From positions 1 through 55,742 of the forward strand of contig BMJD01000031.1 in assembly GCA_014642895.1 (NCBI GenBank): 55,742 nt of DNA, written 5' to 3'. Below the pieces are notes generated by a model that was not told the DNA's origin, did not search any database, and worked only from the letters and a program-made list of their open reading frames with translations. Positions 8,706 to 17,194 of this stretch are shown in pieces. Positions within the stretch are counted from its first letter, which is position 1. Each line of letters opens with the position of its first letter. Source of the stretch: Lentibacillus populi. GTDB lineage: Bacteria > Bacillota > Bacilli > Bacillales > Amphibacillaceae. The position numbers and the translations under genes are program-made.

Positions 8706-9592
8706 GTGAATATGTTAGAACTTACAAATATCCACTATTCAGTACATAAAAAATGCATATTTAAAGGTGCGACCACATCCCTAAAGAATGGTGAATGTGT
8801 TGCTATTACTGGAGATAACGGGTCGGGTAAAAGCACGTTGCTGAAAATCATCGCCGGTTTAATGGTTCCGAATAAGGGGAATGTCAAAATCGATTCACGC
8901 AAAATATTGGCTATGTCCCGGAACAGACGCCTAAGTCATTGCGTTTTACACCAATAGAGTATTTACAGCATATGGGTCAAATTCAAGGGCTTTCAGCTGA
9001 TGTTTTGAATATCCGCAGGGGAGAACTTATGAAGCAATTTGGTTTGGATTCCTATCAGCATACCCGCATACAGCATTTATCCAAAGGAAACAAGCAAAAA
9101 GTGAATATCATTCAAGCCCTTTTACCTAATCCGGAGCTGCTTTTGCTAGATGAACCGATATCGGGATTGGATCCTGATTCACAGAAAAGGCTGGTAGACA
9201 TTCTGACCCAATTAAAAAAGGCAGGCACAACAATTATCTTTACCTGTCATGAGTCGTTTTTTGCTGAAAGACTAGCTGATCGGAGCATTCATGTAACCCA
9301 ACAGAACATAAAAGAAGTAATGGTGTCCAGGGAAAACAACCAATATCGAACAATCGAATTTTCAGGTGCCACCGAGGCTCTCTTATCCTTCGTTAGCAGT
9401 TCGCCATTCATTATGAAGCATGTCTGTCAGACTTCATCGCCCCATATTATTTCGGTACATGCTGTAAAAAGTAACGAGGTAATTGGCGAGATCATTGCAT
9501 TAGGTGGAACCATTCAATTTGTCTCCCGTCAGATGGATATGTTGCCGATGCTGGGATCTAATGATAATGGGAAAAAGCAGGTGAAAAAGTGA
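8706..9592 (+). pseudogene. ABC transporter ATP-binding protein, interrupted by a one-base frameshift
   Basis: Two overlapping frames together make one complete ABC ATPase of about 295 residues. The first (GTG start at 8706, GAGGAG 6 bases upstream) holds Walker A (GDNGSGKST) and ends early at 8957. The second continues the protein in frame as IGYVPEQTPKSLRFTPIEYL and holds the signature LSKGNKQKVN and Walker B LLLLDEPISGLD. The frame changes at about 8901-8906 (CAAAATATT), where one base is missing. No slippery heptamer or obvious stimulatory structure is present, so mutation or a sequencing error is likelier than programmed shifting. The stop overlaps the GTG of the permease gene. If real, the lesion should inactivate the transporter. 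Confidence 0.78.
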
Positions 9593-10311
9593 AAAGTTTA
9601 GTGAAATACTGCATGCAAGATTATATACGATCATATCAGTTTGTTCCCCCTGTATGCCTTTTCTTGCTTTGGACGATCGTTTCCTACACATATACACCAA
9701 ATCCAGTTTTAAGCAGTTATGGGGTTTCGTGTGCTGTTCTTTATTTTATTTCAGCCTGGATGTCGGTAACCATCATGCAAACAACAGATTCTGTGCAGTT
9801 ACAGATAACAATTGTCAATGCCAAAAGCGTTATTAAGATATTCAGCAGTATGATTTTATCGGTCTTGGTTATCATCTCGATGTTATCCGCCTTTGCTATT
9901 TTCTACCCGATCATGATTGGGGCGTTTGATCGTCCAGTCACATTGCAGGATATTTTCATTGCTGCTTGTTCGCATTTGCTTATATCCATGTTAAGCATTT
10001 CAATTACCATTTACCTTAGCTGGATGACACGGGTGAAAACAGTTAGCTCCTGGCTGCTGCTTGTCCTGGTGTTACTTATTTCTCTGGTAAAAGGTGGTCT
10101 GGTAGGTGTTCTGCCCCAATTCATGTCTTATATAACTTGGGTTATTCCCCCGGCCTTTTCGATTGTTGATTTGCTAGGGGATGATAGCTTATTAATAAAT
10201 GCACGATTATTGCTGGAATGGATGTATGTATTAATATACTCAGGTGTGTTGTTCTTTTTGTTTGTTATGCGAATTCGCAAGCGGAATGTGATGAATAATG
10301 GAACCCATTGA
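9589..10311 (+). CDS. ABC transporter permease (ABC-2-like), six membrane segments
   Basis: A 240-residue very hydrophobic protein with about six membrane helices (around residues 18-36, 45-62, 83-108, 122-142, 150-175 and 210-228) and a short basic C-terminus. Its GTG start overlaps the stop of the ATPase gene by 4 bases, so the pair was built to be co-translated. The family is too divergent for me to name a substrate. It looks intact although its ATPase partner carries a frameshift, which suggests the lesion is either recent or an assembly error. An exporter role is inferred from the ABC-2-like layout only. Confidence 0.75.
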   Translation: MKSLVKYCMQDYIRSYQFVPPVCLFLLWTIVSYTYTPNPVLSSYGVSCAVLYFISAWMSVTIMQTTDSVQLQITIVNAKSVIKIFSSMILSVLVIISMLSAFAIFYPIMIGAFDRPVTLQDIFIAACSHLLISMLSISITIYLSWMTRVKTVSSWLLLVLVLLISLVKGGLVGVLPQFMSYITWVIPPAFSIVDLLGDDSLLINARLLLEWMYVLIYSGVLFFLFVMRIRKRNVMNNGTH

Positions 10312-10351
10312 GATTACGGTTGGGTATGGCCTATTAAGGAGTGAAGAAACA

Positions 10352-11110
10352 ATGTTCAGTTATTATGGAAAATTGAGTACAGAAGTCTACAACCTAACAA
10401 AGCCGATTGGCAAGTCCATTGGTGGGGATATTGAATATTATATAGAACGGCTAAGGCATATGGATGGAAGAGTGCTGGAGGCGGGTGTTGGAACGGGGAG
10501 ATTTCTAATTCCGATATTAGAACAAGGATTTAACGTTGATGGAATCGATTACTCAAAGGATATGCTCAATGTATGCAGGGAGCATTGTAAAAAACGAGGA
10601 TTAGCAACCCAACTATATCAAGCAAGTTTGGAGAATTTTCAACTGTCTAATAAATATAAAGCGATTGTTATGCCTACAGGGTCTTTATGTTTACTTGATA
10701 ACCGTGAAGACGTCATAAATGTACTGAGAAGATTCCAAGATCATCTGGAGCCTGGAGGTCGCATTATTATTGATTTGTTGTTGCCACACGATTTCAAAGC
10801 TGGGGAAGTAACAACGGAGGCATTTTCTTTGTCAAACGGAGAAGGAATTACACTCGAAAGAAAATCGATTGCTATGGACTGGATTAACCAAAAAACAGTA
10901 ACGTATCTAAAATATGAAAAGTGGAAGGATGGCAAATGTATGGATACAGAGTTGCAGGAATTCAATTTAATTTGGTTTGGGATTGAGGAATTCCGATCAA
11001 TTTTATTAGAACTGGGGTTCATAAACATCAATTGCTCATCCGGATATGTATATGATAAATATCCAACCGGTGCTGATGAGGTTATTACGTTTGAGGCAGA
11101 GGTTCGGTAA
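10352..11110 (+). CDS. SAM-dependent methyltransferase (class I)
   Basis: A 252-residue class I methyltransferase. Motif I is VLEAGVGTGRFLIPI near residue 45, followed by the acidic end of strand 2 (VDGIDYSKDML) and the motif IV region (KAIVMPTGSLCLLD). The substrate is unknown. The start at 10352 (MFSYYGK) is supported by AAGGAGTGA about 8 bases upstream; an ATG at 10298 would overlap the permease gene and has no site. Its placement just downstream of the ABC transporter suggests co-transcription, but the link could be fortuitous. Confidence 0.85.
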   Translation: MFSYYGKLSTEVYNLTKPIGKSIGGDIEYYIERLRHMDGRVLEAGVGTGRFLIPILEQGFNVDGIDYSKDMLNVCREHCKKRGLATQLYQASLENFQLSNKYKAIVMPTGSLCLLDNREDVINVLRRFQDHLEPGGRIIIDLLLPHDFKAGEVTTEAFSLSNGEGITLERKSIAMDWINQKTVTYLKYEKWKDGKCMDTELQEFNLIWFGIEEFRSILLELGFININCSSGYVYDKYPTGADEVITFEAEVR

Positions 11111-11138
11111 AGTGTCCAATAAGTTTGGAAAATAATAT

Positions 11139-11191
11139 GTACCCTTTAGAAGAAGTTATTAAGAGGCTCTCCTAATAGGGTACTATTTTTT
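11139..11191 (+). terminator. Possible terminator after the methyltransferase
   Basis: GTACCCT (11139-11145) can pair with AGGGTAC (11177-11183), followed by a run of seven T. The loop is long (about 31 bases), which weakens the call. Confidence 0.45.
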
Positions 11192-11223
11192 GAACATGAA
11201 AAAGGTAACTGTAACAACCAAGC

Positions 11224-11574
11224 TTAGCACTGGCATATCATGAGATGGTTTCCATCAGGGTCTTTGAAATTAAACCATTGATCGAACTGAATTTCTGTTA
11301 CAATTTCGACATTCTTCCCCTTCATATACTTATATGCTTTTTCGATATCGGTGGTATTAAAGTGGAATGGTGGGGTTCTAAATACATTATCCTTTGAAAA
11401 AATCTTGCTATCCAGTACAATCTCTGTTCCGCTCATGGTTATGATATATAAATGTCCAAATACTATCCTACCATCTGCTGGTATTCCTAATATATCACAA
11501 TACCATTTGCGAGCTTCTTCTATATTTTTAACGGGCATAAAAATTGCACCAATTTGTTTTAATATTGGATTCAT
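11224..11574 (-). CDS. VOC (glyoxalase/bleomycin-resistance fold) family protein
   Basis: A 116-residue single vicinal-oxygen-chelate domain: IGAIFMPVKNIEEARKWYCD at the N-terminus, a middle FHFNTTDIEKAY, and the C-terminal FKDPDGNHLMI typical of the fold. The VOC family covers glyoxalases, dioxygenases and drug-binding proteins, and the ligand cannot be told from sequence. The start at 11574 has a GGGGG-type site about 7 bases upstream. The gene is isolated, converges on the methyltransferase, and has the terminator of the next minus-strand gene upstream of it. Confidence 0.82.
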   Translation of the reverse strand: MNPILKQIGAIFMPVKNIEEARKWYCDILGIPADGRIVFGHLYIITMSGTEIVLDSKIFSKDNVFRTPPFHFNTTDIEKAYKYMKGKNVEIVTEIQFDQWFNFKDPDGNHLMICQC

Positions 11575-11704
11575 GATAAAACCCCCAAGAGAATACTGTA
11601 TGTATAGTTAATTCGCCGTGAGGTTCCATATTTCCTTTTTACAAGTCCGAACTTTATAAAATGTTTTCTATTTCGTGAGCTAAATAACCCGATGTAACAA
11701 TAAC

Positions 11705-11741
11705 AAAAAAGTGGTATGAAAATGAATTCATGCCACTTTTT
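11705..11741 (-). terminator. Terminator of the small hypothetical gene
   Basis: AAAAAGTGGTATGAA and TTCATGCCACTTTTT form a long near-perfect stem with A/T tails on both sides, so it could work in both directions. It lies 20 bases past the stop of the gene ending at 11762. Confidence 0.85.
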
Positions 11742-11761
11742 CAGTTAGGTAACGCAGGGTA

Positions 11762-11971
11762 TTAAGAATTATTATTTACCTGTGATATAATCTTTTCCGC
11801 AATCACTTCATTAGCCGCTTCCAATTCCTTATGCTCATCAACCGAATCCCCCGCAAAATTATCCTCTTCATTCAGCGGATTATTTGTCCCCAGCCCGCTA
11901 CTGACACTAATTTTACCGTCAGTATTTGCTTTTGTCGGGATTGGGAATTTCTTTTTTTGGTTACTTGGCAT
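11762..11971 (-). CDS. Small hypothetical protein, 69 residues
   Basis: A short, polar, probably disordered protein (starts MPSNQKKKFPIPTKANTDGK) with an acidic helical C-terminal third (EANEVIAEKIISQ-like). I do not recognise the family. The start at 11971 is preceded by GAGGTGA at 6 bases, a good ribosome site; an ATG 11 codons earlier lies upstream of that site. A dedicated terminator follows, so it is a genuine single-gene unit. It has no signal peptide or membrane segment. Small polar proteins of this kind in Bacillaceae are often sporulation-related, but nothing here proves it. Confidence 0.6.
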   Translation of the reverse strand: MPSNQKKKFPIPTKANTDGKISVSSGLGTNNPLNEEDNFAGDSVDEHKELEAANEVIAEKIISQVNNNS

Positions 11972-12094
11972 TTTTTTCACCTCATCAAATAGCTTTTGTA
12001 CCACCCTGTTTTTTATACTATTTTAAGTGAGAAAATTATTCATATAGTAACCGTCTCTTTGAAATATTCATTTATTATTGCAGGTGTGACCACT

Positions 12095-12259
12095 ACAATC
12101 AGAAATAATACACTTCAACTTCTTGAACAATATAGAAACCACAAAATTTCTTATTGTGATGCGTTAAGTGTAGCAATGATCAAAGAACAACAAATTCATA
12201 AAATCTTTGCGTTTGACTATCATTTTGAAACGATGGGAGTCGAGATTGTACGGTTATGA
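12095..12259 (+). pseudogene. Remnant of a PIN-domain (VapC-like) toxin gene
   Basis: The readable part matches the C-terminal third of a PIN domain: a helix ending LLEQYRNHKISYCDALSVAM with the family Asp in (S/T)xxDAL, then IHKIFAFDYHFETMGVE with the second acidic cluster (FDxxFE). The N-terminal half, which carries the first catalytic Asp, is missing; the upstream frame has no PIN features and runs into the promoter of the opposite gene. No antitoxin gene is next to it. It is read as a truncated toxin relic; a small functional protein is much less likely. Confidence 0.6.
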
Positions 12260-12466
12260 AATATTAATCCTGTGACTATCTCAGTTCCTGCCTTAACCTA
12301 CGCAACCTGTAAACACGATAAACACCAAAACATTAAGAAGTCGTACCAATATTTGTATCAATGGATTGAGCAAGAGGAATACCGGGGAAACAATGTAAAT
12401 AACTTAACCCATTTCGAAAAATATCCGATGAATCAAGATCCATATTCAGCTAACCAGAATTTGTAA
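12260..12466 (+). pseudogene. Remnant of a GyrI-like / AraC effector-binding domain
   Basis: The frame reads PVTISVPALTYATCKHDK, then IKKSYQYLYQWI and LTHFEKYP, which matches the second half of the effector-binding (GyrI-like) domain found in AraC-type regulators and stand-alone proteins. The first half and any DNA-binding domain are absent, and the frame opens directly at the stop of the preceding PIN remnant. The only start is a GTG at 12272 without a ribosome site. Together with the PIN remnant it marks a small graveyard of eroded genes. Confidence 0.6.
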
Positions 12467-12646
12467 TGATGATTCCAGTTAAAAAGGAGCAAAGTTCCTC
12501 TTAAACAGGGGATTCACGATTGGGTCAAACAAATAATTTTACTACCTTCCTTTGAATAAAAATAGAATACCTTCATTCAAGGCTGGATCCGTTCGGGTTT
12601 AGTCTTTTTTTGCTGAAATTTTTTGCATTACAAATAAAAATTCATC
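12467..12646 (+). other. Non-coding spacer between remnants and exporter operon
   Basis: AT-rich, without an ORF. CTTTGAAT and ATTCAAGG form a weak inverted repeat at about 12551-12582, and a T-run follows at about 12605-12611. No firm element apart from the promoter/operator that starts at 12647. Confidence 0.4.
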
Positions 12647-12675
12647 TTGATTTATATACTGAGTATCTATATACT
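12647..12675 (+). promoter_or_regulatory. Sigma-A promoter of the PadR-linked exporter operon
   Basis: TTGATT (12647-12652) and TATACT (12670-12675) are separated by exactly 17 bases. The -10 box is inside the operator array, so a bound repressor would block RNA polymerase. Confidence 0.75.
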
Positions 12676-12699
12676 AAGTAAATAGATACTCAGTATATA
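12653..12699 (+). promoter_or_regulatory. Triple PadR-type operator
   Basis: Two perfect 18-base inverted arms (12653-12670 and 12682-12699) flank an 11-base centre. The array resolves into three boxes of the form ATACTNAGTAT centred at 12661, 12676 and 12691, spaced exactly 15 bp: the outer two are perfect and the middle one has a single final mismatch (ATACTAAGTAA). The boxes cover the promoter spacer, -10 and start region. A PadR regulator is encoded at the end of the same operon, and PadR proteins bind ATAC/GTAT-type palindromes, so autoregulation is the natural reading. Confidence 0.8.
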
Positions 12700-12717
12700 A
12701 TGAATGTAGGTGATCGA

Positions 12718-13365
12718 ATGGTGGATCTAATTCTTTCCTATCAATGGGAATTGTTCATCGCAATAGAAGTGTTATCCTTTGCTTCCCTGCTTCTGTTCGG
12801 GATTGTACGTTACCTTTTTGATAAGCGTAACGTTAGTCTGTTGTTCCTTTTTTGTTTTGTTGCACTATTGGTTCTCGAGGCTATACTAGCAGTGTTTATC
12901 TATGGGGAGACAGGTGAAATATCAAAATTTCAAATCATTATTACGGTTTTTGTAGTATATGCGTGTACGTTTGGAATTTTTGACTTTATGAAATTAGATC
13001 GTTGGATGCGTAAAGTAATTGGAGGATGGCGCAATGTCCAACTTCTTTCAGCTAAGGACATAGAAATCATGAATAGACAGAAAGATCCACAGTATATGGC
13101 CAAAAAATACCGTTGGAGTTCCATTGCACATCTTATTGTATTTGTTGGTTTTCAAATAGCGTTCTGGATTTACGGAACCGGTGGCGCAGCCCAATCCCTG
13201 GAATATATAAAGGATTTATCTTGGATCGGTACAGAAAATGTTATGGAAACACCATATGCAAATGAGACGATTTATGGTATTTCGATGGTTTGGGGGATTG
13301 CTTTTATCGCCGATTTTATTTATTCGTGGTCATATACAATATTTCCATCTAATTCGAAAGGGTGA
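12718..13365 (+). CDS. Membrane protein, first gene of the exporter operon
   Basis: A 215-residue integral membrane protein with about five hydrophobic helices (residues ~10-28, 38-58, 70-90, 130-148 and 180-200) and a cytoplasmic-looking basic loop after the third. I do not recognise a named family. The start at 12718 has AGGTGA 4 bases upstream; the ATG at 12700 touches the operator and has no site. It is followed immediately by the ATPase and permease genes (overlap or near overlap), so it probably works with or senses for that transporter. No catalytic motif is visible. Confidence 0.75.
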   Translation: MVDLILSYQWELFIAIEVLSFASLLLFGIVRYLFDKRNVSLLFLFCFVALLVLEAILAVFIYGETGEISKFQIIITVFVVYACTFGIFDFMKLDRWMRKVIGGWRNVQLLSAKDIEIMNRQKDPQYMAKKYRWSSIAHLIVFVGFQIAFWIYGTGGAAQSLEYIKDLSWIGTENVMETPYANETIYGISMVWGIAFIADFIYSWSYTIFPSNSKG

Positions 13366-13370
13366 CTAGT

Positions 13371-14084
13371 ATGATTCATACGAAAGGTGTTAAAAAAGAG
13401 TATAAAGCTGGGGGAGAGGTGATACCCATACTAAAGGGTGTTGACTTTTCTGTCAAACAAGGTGAGTTTGTAGCCATTATGGGGCCAAGTGGGTCAGGGA
13501 AAAGTACGCTTCTTCAGCTGCTTGGTGGGTTGGATATCCCAACGGAAGGCTCGATTGCACTGGATGGTGTAAAATTAGAAACAAAATCAGAAAAAAAACG
13601 GACCATTATAAGACGCCAAAAGATAGGTTTTGTGTTTCAAAACTATCAGCTCCTTCCAACATTAACAGTCTATGAAAATATAGCGTTTCCAATGCATGCG
13701 AGTGGCAGAAAGATTGATACAGAGGCTATTTATGATCTTTTGGATGCTGTGGATTTAAAAGGCTATGGCAAACGATTTCCGCACGAATTGAGTGGGGGAC
13801 AGCAACAGCGCGTAGCAATTGCCCGTGCACTAATTAACAAACCGGCCATTCTGCTTGCAGATGAACCAACTGGTAATTTAGATAGGGAGCATTCAAGCGA
13901 TATTTTAGAGTTATTGTCCTCCTTTCATCAGGACAGAGGGCAGACAATTGTTATGGTGACACATGACATGTTTTCCGCAGGCTATGCGGATCGTATTGTC
14001 CTGTTTAAAGATGGGATCATTGAGACCGAAGTAAAAAGGGAGGATGATGATTATGCTGAGTTCCTTTCGCGTTTCATGGCGTAA
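13371..14084 (+). CDS. MacB/LolD-type ABC transporter ATP-binding protein
   Basis: A 237-residue ABC ATPase with Walker A GPSGSGKST, Q-loop VFQNYQLLP, signature LSGGQQQRVAIARAL, Walker B ILLADEPTGNLD and the H-loop VTHD. The LADEPTGNLD form is typical of the MacB/LolD/FtsE branch that pairs with FtsX-type permeases. The start at 13371 has AAAGGGTGA just upstream; a GTG at 13362 is also in frame and overlaps the previous stop. The 3' end overlaps the permease gene by 32 bases, indicating coupled translation. Confidence 0.92.
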   Translation: MIHTKGVKKEYKAGGEVIPILKGVDFSVKQGEFVAIMGPSGSGKSTLLQLLGGLDIPTEGSIALDGVKLETKSEKKRTIIRRQKIGFVFQNYQLLPTLTVYENIAFPMHASGRKIDTEAIYDLLDAVDLKGYGKRFPHELSGGQQQRVAIARALINKPAILLADEPTGNLDREHSSDILELLSSFHQDRGQTIVMVTHDMFSAGYADRIVLFKDGIIETEVKREDDDYAEFLSRFMA

Positions 14085-16524
14085 TTTGACCAGGTATAAA
14101 AAACGTTTTCTCTTTACGCTTATTGCCATCATTCTTGGCGTGGTTGTTATGACAGCAATGCTCATTGCAAAACAGACAACTTCAAGTACACTTGAAAGAT
14201 ATGAAAAAATGTATATGGGTGATACGGATTTTTGGATTCAAAGTAATAATCGTGTTTTTCAACAGAAGGAACTAGACTGGTTATTCACCCGAGATGAAGT
14301 CAAAAAGGAAAATGCCATTTTACTTAAACGAGGAATTGCAGAAATAGATGGAATGAATCCGGCGCAGACATCTGTACGGTTCACAGGTGTATCAACTTTC
14401 GATAATGGTTTATTTGAACTTCCTGTAAAAGAGGGTGATATTTCCGAGGAAGGGCTTATTATTACGGAGAATGCTGCAAAGCTTTGGAAAAAGGGAATAG
14501 GCGATACGGTTACATTTAAAAATATGGGCAGTATGGACGTTACCGCAATTGTTTATGAGGGCTCGATGCTAAGCAGTCCCCGGACAAAGGAACAGGCGAG
14601 TGTCAGTTCTTCACAAGTTATGGTTCCGCTTGATATTTTGCAAGAATGGACTGGAGCAAAAGGGCAGATTACCAGCTATAGATTTGTAACAAACGATGGT
14701 TCAAAAAAGGATGAGCTTCTTGCTGCTTATCAAGCAGAGCTTGCATTATCTGATTTATTCGTGCAGCCAGTCGTTATGGATGACAGGCAAAATAATGATG
14801 TGGAAGGTCTATACTATACGTTCGATATAATAGCCATTTTATCTATATTTATCAGCGGGTTTATTGCGTTTAACATGATTTATGCGGGTATTATTGAACG
14901 AAGAAAAGAATTCGCTGTGATGAAAAGTTTAGGCTATACAACTAAAGGTATTTATCGTTTGGTTCTTCAGGAAATCGGACTTCTTTCCTTAATAGGAACT
15001 GTTGTTGGGCTCCCGCTTGGTATTTGGTTTGGTGATTTCTTTCAGGAAATGCTGATGTCAGCAATTGCCTCGCAGGATATTACATACGATATGGAATTGG
15101 CGGCACCGCTTACTATTTCGGCAACAGTTGGGCTTCTATTTCCTTTCTTGGCTGCTGCTATCCCTGTTTATCGGGCGGGTAAAACACCAGTTTTGGAAGC
15201 AATGGTTGATCGGACAGTATCACGGCAGGGCGGCAAAAGAGCAAGTATTATCCGGATAATCGCAGGTATTATATGTACCGGAATAGGATTGATTGATAAC
15301 GCTTGGGCATTTTTACTGCTCTTTGTCGGGCTTGTCCTTTTGTACCCATTGTTTATGCGAGCAATTCTAAGAATTATCAATCCCTTATTTCAGATCACTT
15401 TTCGGTTCGCTGGAAAGCAGGCAGTTCGATCAGTCAGCCTGTTTGAAAATCGTAATGCAAATACATCCGCAATGCTAGCAATTGGTGTTAGTTTGGCAAT
15501 GTTTATGAGTGCGGCTCTTGAATCACTTCCAGATGGAATGGAGGATGAAGTTCGCAGTACATTTGGTGGCGATATCCATGTCATGAAGGAAACACCATGG
15601 CAGGATGATGATCTAGATGTTATTCAAGGAATCGAAGGTACTGCAAATGTTTATCGATTTGCAGACATTCCAAATGTTACGTGGCAAACCAAAGCTGGTG
15701 AAGACAGGGAATTTTCCATCATGAGCTACTCAGGTGATCCAGATAAAGCTGCATTCTTTCGTATTTCAGATGAAGCCAAGGAAGTGGCCGGGTTCCCGCA
15801 ACTTTATCTCGGAGAACGCGCATTGGCTGAGTGGGGTGGCGAAGTTGGAGATCATATTACATTAAATACTCCCGCTGGAAAGACGGATTTCTATGTAAAA
15901 GGGAGTGTGCAGACCTCCCACTATACAAGTTATGTAGCATTTGTAGAAGAGTCAATACTTGGGGAGGTTCTAAATTGGTCCCATCTGTTTCACGTGGCGA
16001 TAGTTACAAACGGAAAAGCAAGTATTCCATTCATATATTCGAAGCTATCGGAAAATTATGGGGAGGAACTTTCAAGTATATCGAGTTTATCGCAACGGGT
16101 AGAACAATCGACCAACGCGTTAACTGGAATGAATGAGCTTATGCAGGGGCTGCTTCTTTTAGTTATAGCGCTATCCGCTATAGGGGTTAGTAATACACTA
16201 TTTATGAATACACTTGAGCGGATAAAGGAAATTGGTACGATGCGGGCAATCGGTTTTACAAAACGGCAAGTCAAATTTATGATCATTGCAGAGGGATTAA
16301 TTATTGGGGTTACCGGTGTGGTTGTAGGGGTTGTTTATGGCATTCTTGCTACCTACTTAAACGCACAGTCTGATCAAGCGCAGGCACTATTAAGTTTTAC
16401 GGTTCCGTGGGTAAGTTTATTTTTGGCAGTTGCAGGTGGTATACTATTTACAATGGTTGCAGCATGGTTGCCAAGCATCACGGCATCACGAGTTCCGGTT
16501 AAGGAAGCGATATCTTATGAATAA
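14053..16524 (+). CDS. FtsX/MacB-type ABC permease with two FtsX domains
   Basis: An 823-residue permease. One N-terminal helix (after RYKKRF) is followed by an extracytoplasmic MacB-PCD-like domain and a first FtsX domain of three helices at about residues 255-380. A second signal-anchor-like segment, another extracellular region and a second FtsX domain (residues ~695-815, with RIKEIGTMRAIGFTKRQV) follow. The duplicated layout is typical of Gram-positive exporters of peptides, lipids or lipoproteins, and of antibiotic-response transporters. The start at 14053 has GGGAGG 9 bases upstream; earlier ATGs at 14044 and 14047 are too close to it. The cargo is unknown, and a PadR regulator next door suggests induction by a ligand. 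Confidence 0.9.
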   Translation: MLSSFRVSWRNLTRYKKRFLFTLIAIILGVVVMTAMLIAKQTTSSTLERYEKMYMGDTDFWIQSNNRVFQQKELDWLFTRDEVKKENAILLKRGIAEIDGMNPAQTSVRFTGVSTFDNGLFELPVKEGDISEEGLIITENAAKLWKKGIGDTVTFKNMGSMDVTAIVYEGSMLSSPRTKEQASVSSSQVMVPLDILQEWTGAKGQITSYRFVTNDGSKKDELLAAYQAELALSDLFVQPVVMDDRQNNDVEGLYYTFDIIAILSIFISGFIAFNMIYAGIIERRKEFAVMKSLGYTTKGIYRLVLQEIGLLSLIGTVVGLPLGIWFGDFFQEMLMSAIASQDITYDMELAAPLTISATVGLLFPFLAAAIPVYRAGKTPVLEAMVDRTVSRQGGKRASIIRIIAGIICTGIGLIDNAWAFLLLFVGLVLLYPLFMRAILRIINPLFQITFRFAGKQAVRSVSLFENRNANTSAMLAIGVSLAMFMSAALESLPDGMEDEVRSTFGGDIHVMKETPWQDDDLDVIQGIEGTANVYRFADIPNVTWQTKAGEDREFSIMSYSGDPDKAAFFRISDEAKEVAGFPQLYLGERALAEWGGEVGDHITLNTPAGKTDFYVKGSVQTSHYTSYVAFVEESILGEVLNWSHLFHVAIVTNGKASIPFIYSKLSENYGEELSSISSLSQRVEQSTNALTGMNELMQGLLLLVIALSAIGVSNTLFMNTLERIKEIGTMRAIGFTKRQVKFMIIAEGLIIGVTGVVVGVVYGILATYLNAQSDQAQALLSFTVPWVSLFLAVAGGILFTMVAAWLPSITASRVPVKEAISYE

Positions 16525-16536
16525 GCGGGGATACTT

Positions 16537-17034
16537 ATGTCTGTAAAACACTCATTACTCGCATTACTATATGAGAAACCGAGCCATGGTTATGAGTTAA
16601 AAACAGGTTTTGATGAACTTGTTCAAAGCATGTGGCCGCTCAATGCCGGTCAGGTATATACGACACTTGACAGGTTGGAGCGGGATAATCTCGTTGAATC
16701 ACCGGGACATGATAAGAAGGATCGTAAACTATATACGATCACCGAACAAGGAAAAAAAGAACTATGGAACTGGCTAAAAAATCCTGTAGAGCGTTCTTTG
16801 CTCAAAGACGAGTTTTATTTTAAATACCTCTGTGCCAGTCACGTAGATTACCAGGAAAAACAAAATATGATTCAGGTGCAGAAGCAGACAATTATAAAAG
16901 ATGTCCTGCACCTTACGCAATTTAAAAAACAGATGAACCAAGCTGGGAATCAAACAATGAAGCTGCTTGTAGAAGGGGCGTTGCTTCATTTGGAAGCGGA
17001 CATAAAATGGCTGGATATGATTGCGAAGGATTAA
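16537..17034 (+). CDS. PadR family transcriptional regulator
   Basis: A 165-residue PadR protein: the N-terminal winged helix (LLALLYEKPSHGYELK, then NAGQVYTTLDRLERDNLVE and DRKLYTITEQGKKEL) and a C-terminal helical Vir_act_alpha_C dimerisation half. PadR regulators of this subtype are usually ligand-responsive repressors of exporters or detoxification genes. It is the last gene of the exporter operon, 12 bases after the permease stop, and the operator array at 12653-12699 suits it. The arrangement predicts negative autoregulation of all four genes. Confidence 0.9.
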   Translation: MSVKHSLLALLYEKPSHGYELKTGFDELVQSMWPLNAGQVYTTLDRLERDNLVESPGHDKKDRKLYTITEQGKKELWNWLKNPVERSLLKDEFYFKYLCASHVDYQEKQNMIQVQKQTIIKDVLHLTQFKKQMNQAGNQTMKLLVEGALLHLEADIKWLDMIAKD

Positions 17035-17043
17035 CGATAGGTC

Positions 17044-17078
17044 GTGCTCAAACTGAAATTAGGTTGGGCACTTTTTTT
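17044..17078 (+). terminator. Terminator of the exporter operon
   Basis: GTGCTCAA (17044-17051) pairs with TTGGGCAC (17064-17071, one G-T pair), followed by seven T. Confidence 0.85.
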
Positions 17079-17194
17079 CAGCCTGTTTTTCAGGACACCA
17101 TATTAGTTAGCATAAAAATTGGTGTGTAAACGTTCAAGAAGGTTTTTAAAAAATAAACTCCCGCCCAGACCAGTCAATTTAAATTAACCGAAGG

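Noticed and set aside
8898-8957. Programmed -1 frameshift in the ABC ATPase gene
   Set aside because: There is no X XXY YYZ heptamer and no obvious stimulatory stem; a mutation or sequence error explains it better, though it is listed as something to test.
8706-11110. Bacteriocin or natural-product cluster (ABC transporter plus methyltransferase)
   Set aside because: No precursor peptide, synthase or immunity gene is present; the genes may be neighbours by chance.
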